The position numbers were made by a program, and so were the translations under genes. A stretch of 64,000 nucleotides of DNA from positions 9,771,183 through 9,835,182 of the forward strand of contig NC_134510.1 of the NCBI RefSeq assembly GCF_027942865.1, read 5' to 3'. The notes below the pieces were generated by a model. The model was given only the letters and a program-made list of their open reading frames with translations, made no database searches and had not been told where the DNA came from. Below, in pieces: positions 1-12,800 of the stretch. The stretch's first letter is position 1, and each line of letters begins with the position of its first letter. The stretch is from Odontesthes bonariensis (lineage: Eukaryota > Chordata > Actinopteri > Atheriniformes > Atherinopsidae).

Positions 1-562
1 AGTAGCTCAACTGGCTTCCGCCATCTCTGATGACTAAACAGAATTATTTAAGTAAAGACCAGCAGTTTTAACTAAAAGCAGAGATTACATAAATTATTGC
101 AATCACTCTTCACGTGCTGATACCCCATCCCAGCTGAATCAGAGTGGCAATTATCTGTATTGACAAGTGCTGGTAAGATATATGTGTGAGTAAGATGAAG
201 AGAGTGTGAGTGGGTAGATGACTGTTACAGAATTGCTGAGTTAGTGACAGATACAGTGTATCTGTCTGTCTCTTTTATAGGCCTTATGGGCTCCATGTAC
301 AGGCAGTTTTAAATGAGCCCAGCCTTTGTCTGGTTTGCTTGGCCCAAATCACTGTTCCACATAACCTATGCAACAGCCACATAGATCAATCCTAATTCTA
401 AAATGCCCATCACAGTTACATAGTTTAAATAAAGATTTTCCACATCCAATACACAACCTAAATCTACACACACACACACACACAAACACACAAACATACT
501 ACTATAACTCATACTGAGCATGTCATAGGCGTATGCTTCTTTTTTCCACACAGAGAACTGAC
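1..562 (-). other. rims2 intron 5, partial
   Basis: Start of the intron after coding exon 5. It contains a short (CA)n run at about 466-503. I see no further coding sequence before the window edge. Confidence 0.85.
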
Positions 563-855
563 CTGTCTATGGAGGCGTCACCAGGTCCCGAGTACCTTAG
601 CCCTGTACCATTGTCAAGTGATGACTGTCTGGGCAGATGCCCGCCATGAGGTCTGCTTCTGTCTGACGTTGTTGTCAAATCCCCTGAGGCTCCCTGGTAG
701 GGGTATAGGGACGGGTCTTGCAATTTGGCCTTTTTTCCCTGTGGCCCACCCTCAAATGCGCCCTGTGCTTGACCAGGCCCTGAGCTGTAGAACCATGCCC
801 CCGATTTGGTGAGGATTTCTTGTTGTTTTCGGCACAAGTTGCATACCCACATAAC
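563..855 (-). CDS. rims2: rims2 coding exon 5 (end of zinc finger and linker)
   Basis: A 293-nt exon, acceptor CGCAG and donor GACAG|gtcagt. It begins V-MWVCNLCRKQQEILTKSG, supplying the last zinc pair (Cys180, Cys183). It continues into a poorly conserved Gly/Ser-rich linker carrying the RIM2-like words KKAKLQD and GASGDL. It ends two bases into a codon; the next exon is left of the window. An in-frame ATG sits four bases after the acceptor and could start a shorter isoform if an alternative first exon were used. Confidence 0.96.
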
Positions 856-3800
856 CTGCGGGGGAGAGAAAGGGGAATTAACAGTTTGAAACAAACAGAC
901 TGTGATTGCCTTAATGAGCTGCAATGAATTGGTTTGTGTGTATCGAAAGCTGTAACATAACAGTGAGGTAAAATGTTTTACATTCAGTGTCAGTTTTTAA
1001 GAAAACCAGGCAGACCAATTTAGTTTTGAAACAGCTTTCACTCCCTGGCAATAATATTCATTAACATTACTAACATTTTATGTTGATGAGGTGAAGGGTG
1101 AATTATTCTACACATGCAGCAGCCTTTGATATCAATCAAAAGTAGAATTATGTAGATTAAATTTATTATGTTTTGTAAATTTTGAGCCTGTGAGTCCATC
1201 CTCTATAAACATATTTTAATACGAGCCAATTTAGCTACTTTTTGTTATTTGTAATGAAGCACCACAACTTAACTCTTGACTCTGTTAGGCCAACTTCAAG
1301 AGCACAGAACCAGCTGACTGCAGAGGTTATATGCATGTTAGTATATTTACATCAAGTAAAGGCAATGTAATTGTAAATAATACACTTTGCACATACTATA
1401 GCATAAATATAATAGATTTGCAACAAATTCCTTCTTTAAAGCTCTAAAAAGAGGTTTAGGTTTTACTACTCTGGGATGTGTCTTTATCTATTCTATAGAG
1501 CAGTCCCAGCAGCCAGCTCACCACATTAGCCTCATAAATCCAGGAGAGGAAAGGTGCTCCGAAGTTTGTATATACATATATTCAGATTCACTACATGGCA
1601 AAGCTCAGCTGTCTGTACTAGCGGAAGAAAAATTGCATGATTTTATTCATTATAACCGTGAATTTGGAACAGTGTTATCTGAATCTAATGTAGTCGGGCT
1701 CCAGGTCACCCCGACTCTCTTGTTAACAGTAAGCAACCTAAAGTGATATCCGAGTGTGCCTGAATAGAGTTAGAGTTTACAACACAATTGACAGGCCAGA
1801 CAACCAATGGGGCAGCCAAGATGTACTGCAGACCCACACACCCAGTGCTGAGTCAGTGCATTACTGTTATTGGTACGAGCTGGCCCTGAATTGACTGATA
1901 TGTTATTTCTAGATTAACTGAACTCACTTAAACTGCGTTGGGCTGTACAGCAAGTGGCTGCAGAGGTTCAAAGGCTCAATTTGTTGCCAATTGCCTTTAA
2001 ACGCGATTGCTAATCTAGGTGGCTGGCTGCACCTGAGGCGCAGGGAGAAAAAGAGCAGTCATTTGTATGGTAGATACCCAACAAACAATTATAGGGTCAG
2101 CAACCCAAAATTGCCATACAAAGTCTCTGCTCTGTTACAGAGATGAAAAAATGAATCAAATTAGAAAAATAAAATGCTGCTGGTCCCTGGAGATGAAGAA
2201 AACCGATTCATCCAATGATACAAGCCAACAATCAGACCTCAGCTGTCGTGGCTAAAAAAGTCATGAAAACATTTTGTTGTTCATTGGTGGGAAGTTAATA
2301 AGCGATCATAGTTGTCACTCAGTGGCATACAATTACTATCAACTGCCACACCACTACGCCACTATTTCACTATGCCACCCTACACCTCCGCACGTTCTGT
2401 GTGATGCTCAGAGACTGCAGTTTGTAACATCTTTCCACTCATCAAAGAATTTCAGGATTTTAGATAGTACTAAACAAAATAATGAAAGAAAGAAATAATC
2501 ACTGGGCATTGCAAAAACATCAGTCCTATGAGCAATCTTTAAATGGCAGAAGTTTCCAAACGGAACAGGTGAGACAAGTTTCTTAATGCAGATTTACAGG
2601 AATCACAAATTTTAACATCCACACAGCAGACAAGATGTATGGTTCTATGTGATATTTACAAATGGCATTCATGACTAGCTATTAATGTTGCAGATGGGCA
2701 AGAACTTTGTTGACACATAATGGGAGCAGACAGGCTACAAATTGTACCTTATGTGTCCCAGAAGAATGCATCCAGGGAAGCCATGACCGCCTCTTTTAAG
2801 AGGAGTCATTTCAGTGAACTATGTGTCTTTGGTTGAGACCTAAAAGTCACACATCATGTTCTACTAATTATAATCCCACATGTTTAAGTTAACCCCTGTA
2901 ACCCACTGACCCATACGAATGAAAAATAAGTTTGGTGAATTTGTATCAAAATGGAAATACAACACAAGTAATGTGAGTTTGAAAAACATGTTTAGAAAAG
3001 AGGTTGGCTGGCACAAAACACAAAAAGGCCTTTCTCCTCTAAGCCAGCAAGAGAGCTATTCCAAACGGGGAAACGGTCCATGTGTGTAAGGGAGAGTTTG
3101 CATCGCAGAACACGTTGCAGCTGATTCCGCAGCTCTGGCTTGTTGTGCGTAAGGTCGTAGTCACATGCACATGTTTCAGGAATACAATCACTTCTCTTTC
3201 ACTTAAATGGGGTGACGTCTTGTGTTGCCAAATTGAATTCTTTTTTTTAAATATATTTTTTGGGGGCTTTTTATGCCTTTAATGGATAGGACAGTTGGAG
3301 AGAGACAGGAAGCAGGGGGCAGAGAGAGGGGGAAGACATGCAGCAAGGGCCGTCTGGTGCGGGACTCGAACCGGGGCCTGCTGCAGCGAGGACTGTAGCC
3401 TCTGTACATGGGGCGGCTGCTTAACCCACTACGCCACCAACCGCCCTGCCAAATTGAATTCTGAGTCCATTGCTTTGGCTTGCTCGTGTCACTTGTGGTG
3501 AAAAGTTGAGAACTTCAACTTTCAAGTGGCACCTCAGGCGCCCAGCCAATCAGATTGCCTAACTGACTGCATGTCTGATCTTGTGACTGATTGACGCTAC
3601 AATTCCTAGCATCGGACCTGCCCACCATTAAGCTTTACATCTGGCACCCATGTGAATCTTGCCTAAGCATACAGATTAGACTCTGTTTGGTATGTGTGAA
3701 TTACCCAAGAGGAACAGCATTGGCTTAACGAGGGCATCTTTTTTTGCACATTTGGTGGAGCTGATCTGTGAAACAGGCTAAAAGCTTGCAGAGGCTTAAG

Positions 3801-6800
3801 ATATCCCGCCCCAGACATCAGAAACCCACATGTATTGGCCTCATATCAAAATCTTATGGATCCAGAATAAAAAGGTCAATTTTACTCAGTTTATCATTAA
3901 TCATGAACCACATGCAAGGCAAATTATCTAAATGTAAGCCATATAGAAAAAAGGCGTTTTAAAAATAAGTGGAGTGTGTGAAGGTGGTGGCAGGGTATTC
4001 AAAGCCAACTTCAAATCCAGATATTAATCTAAATTTCCTCTGTGTTTTTTTCCAGCACCATATTTTCCTGTTTAGTGATGACCAGTGGACCTTTCTATTG
4101 TAGTTAACCAGTGTCAGTACTATTACCTGAAAATAGTATACCTGTTTTATCTTCAGCTGAAAGAATGTGTTGCCTACACAAATCTCTTCACAAATTATGT
4201 AAATGTATACTACTAAAGGACATATCACATGTATTTCAAAGCTTGATCTGTATTCATAAAACAGGTTATGTGGCGGTTAATTACTCAAATCAGCCTTTAT
4301 CTGCTTCAGCCTATGACCTACATATTTATCCCTTCTAACTGCAATTAACTTAGAGCCAGTTGCTGTGCACCTCTCCAGTCTGCCAATAATAATTAACCAC
4401 ATTCTCACCCTTTGGACTGCACATGTCCAGCCCTGTTATCTAATCAGTGAATACCTAATAGAATATTAGTATTCCGGAAACATAGACCAACAAATATTTG
4501 CATGGGCCGAGCAATTGCTGAGCACACTGAGCTGACGTCAATACTTGGATTTAATTAGCACTTTAGAACCTAGACAGTAGGAAAATAGATGTTTATATAG
4601 TGTATTAGAAGGGAAATGCAAAATGTAATGACAATGCCAAAATGTATATATTAAAAAAAAGCTAGATCTGTCCTGTTCTAAGATTGATGAGGATTGAATG
4701 GAAGCATCATGATGCATGAGTTCTACATGGACACAAGAAGGGAAAAGAGTTTTATCAATGAGTTATGAGCTTTGAGTTGGTTTGTTTTTCCCAGTAGAAT
4801 TAAATAGCCAATCGTAAGGATATAAAATATGATGAAACTGCATTCAAGTTGAACTGGAATGATGCACTCTATGATTCTATTCAAAGTGACTGAACCGATG
4901 TATGAAATGGTGGAAGAAACAAGAAATCAACTCTTAATGAACGCCAGCAAGTGATATCTGACAGCCACAGAAACATGTTGTTTCATTCATAGGGATTCTT
5001 TCTGTCTTTAGTCACACTGACAGTAAAAGGCTGCTAACAATCTAAGTAGGGGTGCAATTCAGAGAGAGCTTAACAGTGAACAACAGGATACCATGAAACC
5101 CCCAGTCACTTACAGTAAAAACACTGCAACAAAGGCCCCACTGCAGATGCATGTTTTCACAATGCCACAGACACACAGGTCAAACAGCGGAGAGATATGT
5201 TCACTTTCAATAAAGCTTTCCTGCTCAAGTCTATGCAAACACACATACACACGAACGTCATACACACACTTACTTCCCTTTGGCTTAACTCTTTATGGCT
5301 GAGCATATACAAAAGTTGGGGGCTGTGGCCTTTGGTCAGGGTCATATGTCCATGTTTACACATTTCATAGTCACTGAACCTGCAGCTAAAAATAGAAAGC
5401 TAAAAACCCAGCACTACCACATACAGGAGGATATATATACTCTATTAAAAGGGCTATAGGCTGTTTATTGAGGTACTGAATTAAAGGAAACAAACACCAG
5501 TACCAGGGGATCAATAAATAATTTCCTTTCAAACTGTTTTTCCTCAAACCGAGGGTGCTTTCAGCGATACTCGCAATTATAATCTCCCAAAAATATTAGT
5601 GTGCTCATGGAAATGGCAATAGCGAGAGCAAAGGATGCCGTTGAAGGATAGGCTATCTCTGAGAGAAAATAATAGGACATAACCTTTCAAAACTCTGTGT
5701 CCAAGGTGTGCCATAAAGCCTGTCTCACATAGATTAAATGATTTTGATTGTGAAAAAGTTCCTTTTGTGCTGAATATTCCAACCAGTGACATGAAAGAAA
5801 AATAACTTTTGCCCTTTAGTGATGTTGACTTCGTACTCCATTCAAAATCTTCTCAATGGAGTCATCTCGCAGAAAGATTTGCAACATTTGAGAGCACTGA
5901 GCTCTCTCTTGTGGCCATTGAACTGCACTACAGCATTACTTAACATAGACTGTAGAGTGAATCAGCACTATCCCTCCAGGCATATCAGTATCCTAAACGA
6001 AGAGTGAACTCGTAATTTAAACTAAATTGCTTACATATTTACGTGCATTCATTAAGTCTTGCATTGATAATTATGTAAGTAATATGATTGTCTTTATCTG
6101 AGCATTGTCTCAAACTGAGAGTGTTTGTGAAGTACCTGTCATCCCTGCCACATTTAAGAATAGATAAGGAAAATATGGGCTTTCTGGTGGTTTAATATGT
6201 AACGAATGTAAGCAGGACCCTGTGCCACACTCTAAACTTTATTTTCTAATAGTTAAATGGTAAAATAATGAGAATAACGATAATCTGTTGTAAAGCCCAA
6301 GTCAAAACTAAAGTTGGCACAAGTTACATTATTGATGGGCTTGTAAATGAACTGTCATAGGTATCATATTGCATTGCTGTTTCTCTCCTTCACCTGAACT
6401 GGGGTGAACTGAAGCACTCATTAAAGACTCATTGTTCTGGGAGTGGAGTGTTCCTCTGAACATCCCAGTCTGGAATGAGTCCAACTTAAGCACACATGCA
6501 TCAATAAGGATCCTATGTACTACACTCCAGAGCAAATTATTGCCACGGCTGGGGGCCACATGGGCTTGATGGGTTGCAGTGACAGGCATAACAATGCCCC
6601 AGTAGCGCAATGAATAAAGTGTATCATGAAAATTGCAACTCCACCTTCAGTCAACGGTGCAGGAAGGCATTGTATGACGTGCGCGCCCCTGTGCAGTTTC
6701 CTCCCGCATGTTCGCCACAGCGGACTCATGGTGTAATGCACCTAAACTCGCCACATTCATGGCTGAGTATTTTTCTCCCTTTTTCGTTCTATGCACCATG

Positions 6801-9800
6801 CAATCTGTACAGCTCCAAGGATAAGCTTACGTGGCAATTTTGGTGTGATTCATTAGGTGGCCAATGAGAATGAGAGGAGAGCGCTTAAATTCACATGCCT
6901 CAACACAGCCTGCACGTGGTGAATTACATTTTAATGAGCTTCTAATTTTAGTGAGCGCGCAAGTAATAATAATAGAATTGATGAATATTTATGTTCCTTC
7001 TTTGAAGTTCAGCGACACAGAAAAGGGGGGGGGGGGGGCACTGTAGAAATCCAGTGACTGCTTTCACATTGAAACGGCTCGTGTCTGCACACCTTTCTGC
7101 CTTTCTTTGACCTAAACGTCTTCATATTTTCTAAAAGACATGACGCGTTTTCACTGACAGAGCACCTACAGTGGGTAGTTTTTGGAAACCAAATTACATG
7201 TCGACAACATACTGCCAACGATAACAGCAACCAAGAAACGCGATATTTTCAATACAGTATATACTTTCGATGGGCATGCGTTCTGCTCGTTTCCCGAAAT
7301 AGCCGAACTGGTCACATCAAAATGAGCGGTGAAAGACGCGATGCAGCTGCTCGATGCTCATTCAGCTTACCCATGGTGCCACTGAGGGAACGCAACTTGT
7401 CTGTGCAGAAATGTCACCGTCTGTAAGCCCTTAAAATGTGGCAACGACCATCCGCAGCATCTGCGCTGGAAGAGAAGAAACTGCTCCGACCTTCAGCACC
7501 GGGGACAGCTCCAAGTCCACAACAGGCTGCCTGCCGGACAGCAGCAACAGAATACACCGTGAAGGTTACACCAGGGAATCTACTGACCACAGCCGATCCC
7601 AAAGAAAACCAATGCGATCGCAGTGTGTCAACCGCGCAATTTACATATTTACGAAGTCGAGTCATAAAAATCGACGTGTCAAAATCTCAAATTGCTTAAT
7701 CCCACAATCAGCGTCAGAAGGTCTACGGGGACAAAAACATGTGAGGTGAGCAGCAACGTGTCCAATCACGTTGTGCCTCTCGCCATAGCTGTATTAGTTC
7801 ATCCGTAACAGAGAGAGCCAGAGCTCTGCTGGATTTGATGAGAGCTCATTACATATGCGACGAGTCCCAGCTCAGCTCGCACAGTCCAACAGTCACAGAA
7901 ATGCGGTTCGCCTCTGAGGAATACCGACTGCTACCGTTTTTTTTTATGTGTCAGGCTTTTCCAAGAATACTTCACGTTATTTCTGACTCCGTCTGTGATG
8001 TAAATATCTCCTGCACAATAAAAGAACATGTTGTCGTCGCCGTTATTGTGAATTTCTCCGTATTGGTTCAGACGTTTGCACAATACGGTGTGAATATGTG
8101 AATAGGACTATAGGTCTATATAGGACTATAGGACTATAGGTCAGAAAATGCATTCCGGCTATGTTGGAACAACTGTCTTATTGACATGTTTAAAATAACC
8201 CGAAACGTTTATTTGTAACGAATTTAGCCTGAAAGTGTCAACGACATGACATAGTTTTCCTTTACCTCCGCTGTCTTGTCTTGTAAATGCCTGTCACGCT
8301 GTGTGAGTGATGAAGATACATTACACACAAAAGCATATGAGATACTGCCAAAACTTCCACATTGTAATCCATAAGGTTTTCTTTTTTTCCCCAGTTAAAC
8401 AAATGCCCCCCATCTTTATCATTTATTGCAGCAATTTGCCCTGAAAGGGATGGGGTCTTTCTACAGAAGTGTGAGTGTTGTTTGTCTTTCTGAAAAACGA
8501 TCCATTTAAACCAGAAATCATCATGCTACGTGATCACCAACTGTGACAACAACGACCTCTTTCATTATTTAAATTTCAAGAAATATGTGTTTACATACCT
8601 TTGGGAGTGACACATAGAACGCATATAGAATGTGGTTCACAGGCTGAAAGGGGGCTATGTGCCCACTGGCTACCCTATCTCTTAACTCTAGTTGAAAACA
8701 GATGTACTGATTGAAACCAACCAAAGTAATAATAACACACACCCACAAACACTCACCCACAAGATGAAAACAGCAGCTTCACTACCATTGGTGTATAACA
8801 CAGCTGAGGAAATCTCAGTCTGAAACATGGTTCACATGTGCTAATATTTTTTTTCAATTGTCAAAAGCAACAACTAAAAAGGTGGATTGCATTATGCAAT
8901 GGCTTTCAGCAATATGTCCATGTGATTACTCCTAATGGTACACTATTAATTAGTCTTTGAAGTTGTCGGAGACACATCTATCTGCATAAACAGCATGTTA
9001 ATCACTAAAAAAGAAAGCATTAAATTGAAAGACGACCCAATGAAATACAGTAGTCTGTCACTCTTCTACATTATAGCTGAAATACTGAGGGGCCATGGAG
9101 CACATGTAATATCTTCCAGAGTTTCTTTAATCACAAATGACTTCCTCCTCAGAGACTGTTGATACCTCGGGCCTTTTTGAAGCCACATCAGAAGACATCA
9201 TGGGGAGTTCCACTGCAAGCAGGGATTCTAAAGACTTCACTCCACTGAAACACAGTTTATCAATATCAAAGGCATTTCACATTTTCACCCCAAAAAAGCC
9301 ACTCTTTTTTCGGCAAATAGATCCTCCTCAGACAAGGTTACCTGGGGTAGTTATCGAGCAGTGATTGATGTCAGTCCAGATATATTTATCTTTTTTTTAT
9401 ATTACTGAGCGTGCTATTACCAATTTTTCTACACTGAGATAGACAGATGAAAAAAATTATTGAGCAGAACCCCTCAGTCTTGCCAAATTTAAAGTCTTTA
9501 CCAGCTGTTTAACTCTCAGTCACTCTACAGTGTATCATATACCAGTGTACCATAGATCTGCTAGCTGCCCCAGACACAGAGACTTGTAAATATTCAATGG
9601 CGTTTCACAGAACAAGATCTCTCTCACCACTGCTGTCACCATCTGTGAGAGAGGGAAAGAGTAGACGGATGGAAAAAGAGCAGATTTCACCACCACCACC
9701 TCTTTCACTGACACACAAGCTTTTAGACAAGATGGTTGTTCACACAAAAATGTGTCTCTTTGTTCATCGCACAGTAAACAAAGCCTTGGTCTATCTGCAA

Positions 9801-12800
9801 CTACAAGCACAGTTACACAGAGCCGAAATTGCTATCACAATAGTTCTGGTGGCTGATATGTACACTGTATCACAAATCTATATCCCAAATGATTCATTGT
9901 CTGGTTGCCTGCACTGGTAGATAATGTGCAGTTTTCATAAAGCAACATAAGCGGGCCCAAAATCATTCTTCTTACACCATAAAACCCATTTCATCTCAGC
10001 AGCTCGTTTCTATGCTGACTCTCCAAACCTCTGACTGACCCCATCACCTGAGCTTCTGTAACCTGCCATAAATGCTTACACTGTTCCTTTGGTATAGGTC
10101 AGTGTATAAGCAAATGTCCTGCACACAACACATCTTAAAGGACAAAATTGAAGAATATATATATATTTATAATATGGGTGTATTACCAAGCGCTGAAATA
10201 GTGACCAAGTTCACCTGAAAGAGCCAAATATTCCTCTGTAATGGGATCAAATGGTCGCTCCTGTATATAACTTATAGATTTGCTGTTGAATCTCCTTGAC
10301 TATGAACTACATTTCATAATCAGTTTTAAGGAGTAATTCACTTTATTTTTGATCAGCATTTCACATGGCCTGCATGGAAAAGTGACCTTGTGCCAGGAGG
10401 GCATCACCAGGTGAATACCTTGTACTGAATCAGAGGCACATGTCCATTTGCAGCCTGCTGCCACCGTTAGTACTCAACACCATCTGTACAACATAGTAAC
10501 CGATCTCCCTGCTATTAACTATGAGGGAACAATAGAAACCAGTACAAATGGGGTCTTGGCACTGAGGGGACCAACAGGACAGAGCTCTGATCCTGTGGTC
10601 CTGTTCCTCTGAAGTTTCAGTCAACCTTAATGGTGTGGGCTGACCTGCATAGCATATAGACTGTTACTATTATGACTGTTGAACAGGAACTATTCAAAAC
10701 AGTTATTGACAGTCAATAAGCTAACTATAATGTGTAATACTGACAATAATACAGCACATGTTATGTATTCATCTATCTGTCTCTTTGCTGTAGCATTTCA
10801 TTTGTTGTTGGCAGAATCATAGATTTTCATTAGGGGTTCCAACACTGCAATCAGTTGTCAAGCCTTTCCAAATCTGGTCTAAGTTCTACGCTGAATCACA
10901 TGTGAGCCTATACAGTAGCACTGAAGTGAGATCACTTAGTCGGGCAACAGCCTACTCAAAAAAAAAAAAATTTAAATAAAAAAAAACCTATACAAGTACC
11001 ACACATATACACTTAAAGTCAGGTCCAATTGAATCTAATTATGTTTCTTTTAAAAAAAGCTGCTCAGGTATTTCAGTCCTGCACTTACATGCAGATTGAG
11101 CATTCGGAAGACACGATAAACGATGAATTAAGAAGAGAAACAAAAAGCTTAAAAAAATATAGATGCGTTCATTTTCCCGATTCAGCTGGATAGTGTCTTT
11201 TCCCAAACTCCACACTTTCACACTGAAGCAAAGATTTATGTTTCTGCCAGATACATTGTCAGACTCATTCAGTCTCCCACAAGAGTCATGGAAGATACTG
11301 TACAATTGTTTTAAATGTCTGAGAAGTTCTCTCAGCGGCAAGAAAACAAGAAGGGAATGTGTGCAATCAGTGAAGCCATCCTTTAACACGGGCAGTTGTT
11401 GTCTTTGAGCTTTGTTTAAATTCAGTTCTCGTCATCTTTGCGTTTTAACACTTTTTGTATCCCTGTTTAGAAGGTATTATGGTAAAGCCCTTTCTCCTTA
11501 TAAAAGCTTTTATTTGTTTTGATCTACCTAATGTTTATTCAGTGTGTTTTTCAGCATCACACGATAGACTCACAGATGAGACAACACATTGAAAGGCATT
11601 TTCTTGTTTGGTCCATGTCATTCTTGGCTGCTGTATGTGCACCTTATGCATGTCACAAAATTTCACGAGCAATGTTTGTGCTTAGACACAGTCCCAAGAA
11701 ACACAAAAAAAAGGTTTTGCTAACCACTTTGTCCTCCTGTTGCAATTCCATGAGACCAGGAATGCAGCAGAAAGAAAGAAAGAGGGAGACAGATGGGGGG
11801 GGGGGGGGGGGAGTAGGAAAGACAGGGAGAAACAGATTGTGAGTGGCATTAACAGCTCCTGGTAGCAACTGTCACACTTAGTCTGTGAAGAGGATTTGAC
11901 AGAGGTTAGTTAGGCACCAGAGTGCAACATTACACAAAAGCAGCATCTCCTCCTTTATTAGAAAAGCAAAGAAGAAACAGTGCCTTCAGGTGGTGAGACA
12001 GGGCAACTGTAAGTTATAAAACATAAGGAAGAACTCCACAGCTGTAAATCAGCACAACAGAGAAAACTGAAATAGAATAAGAGCATGAAGAGAGACTCAA
12101 ACCAGCCTATGTGTTAATAATCCGAGAAACATTTGTTGCCAATACAGATACTGTTGGCTGAACTGTCTTATTATGATTTCACTGCACGGTTTTACCACCT
12201 TGAATTGCATAGGCGAGGGAAAAAGTTTTTTGTACATTTTGGTGTGTCAGCGAGTGTGTCAGAGGGGGGTGTTCTTATAAATAGTGAGTAATAGGCATGC
12301 AAGCTAGCGTTACCTTATTTGACCGCAGAGAAACTCGTCCTCCGCACCTTGCACAGAATTTCGTTTGGCAATATGAACAGAGGTGACCACAGCCATCAGC
12401 AAACTTAGTTTTGTGGCATATCCCACAGGTTGGGGCTTCACTCTTCTGGTCCTGAACCGGCTTTGTCTCCTCTCCCATCTTTTTAACCTGGTCCTTATAC
12501 GATTCAAACTGCTGGTGTAACTTCCTGCAAGTCAACAGGAAAAATGGAGGTTAGGAAAATGAAGAAGAAGCAGACATTTGAAAGGAACATTTGTGTAATA
12601 GTCATCAACTTATATATAGACATTAATACAACATGAATGAACACACAAACACACACAGATTGTAAAACTTCATTAATAAGCTAATTTCTCAGATGACACT
12701 GTTTCAGTGAAAATGGTGTTTAATCAGCTTTGACATAAAGGGTACATTGCGTGGCATTTCTTTCTCTGTTAAAGTGCAACAGGCGGACAAATAGGCATTT

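Larger units (their letters stand above)
856..12313 (-). other. rims2 intron 4 (11.5 kb)
   Basis: Non-coding. It holds the SINE at 3241-3446, a CpG-rich block at about 7240-7790 that may be an internal promoter, the short tandem repeat at 8101-8145, poly-G tracts at 7025-7038 and 11795-11811, and A/T-rich unique DNA. Short open frames here have no family resemblance or coding character. Confidence 0.85.

Noticed and set aside
3358-3446. tRNA gene
   Set aside because: A and B boxes are present but the sequence continues as a SINE body flanked by target duplications; no clean cloverleaf.
6600-6870. Plus-strand frames near 6.6 kb considered as a small gene
   Set aside because: No splice sites or protein similarity; the frames end in low-information sequence.
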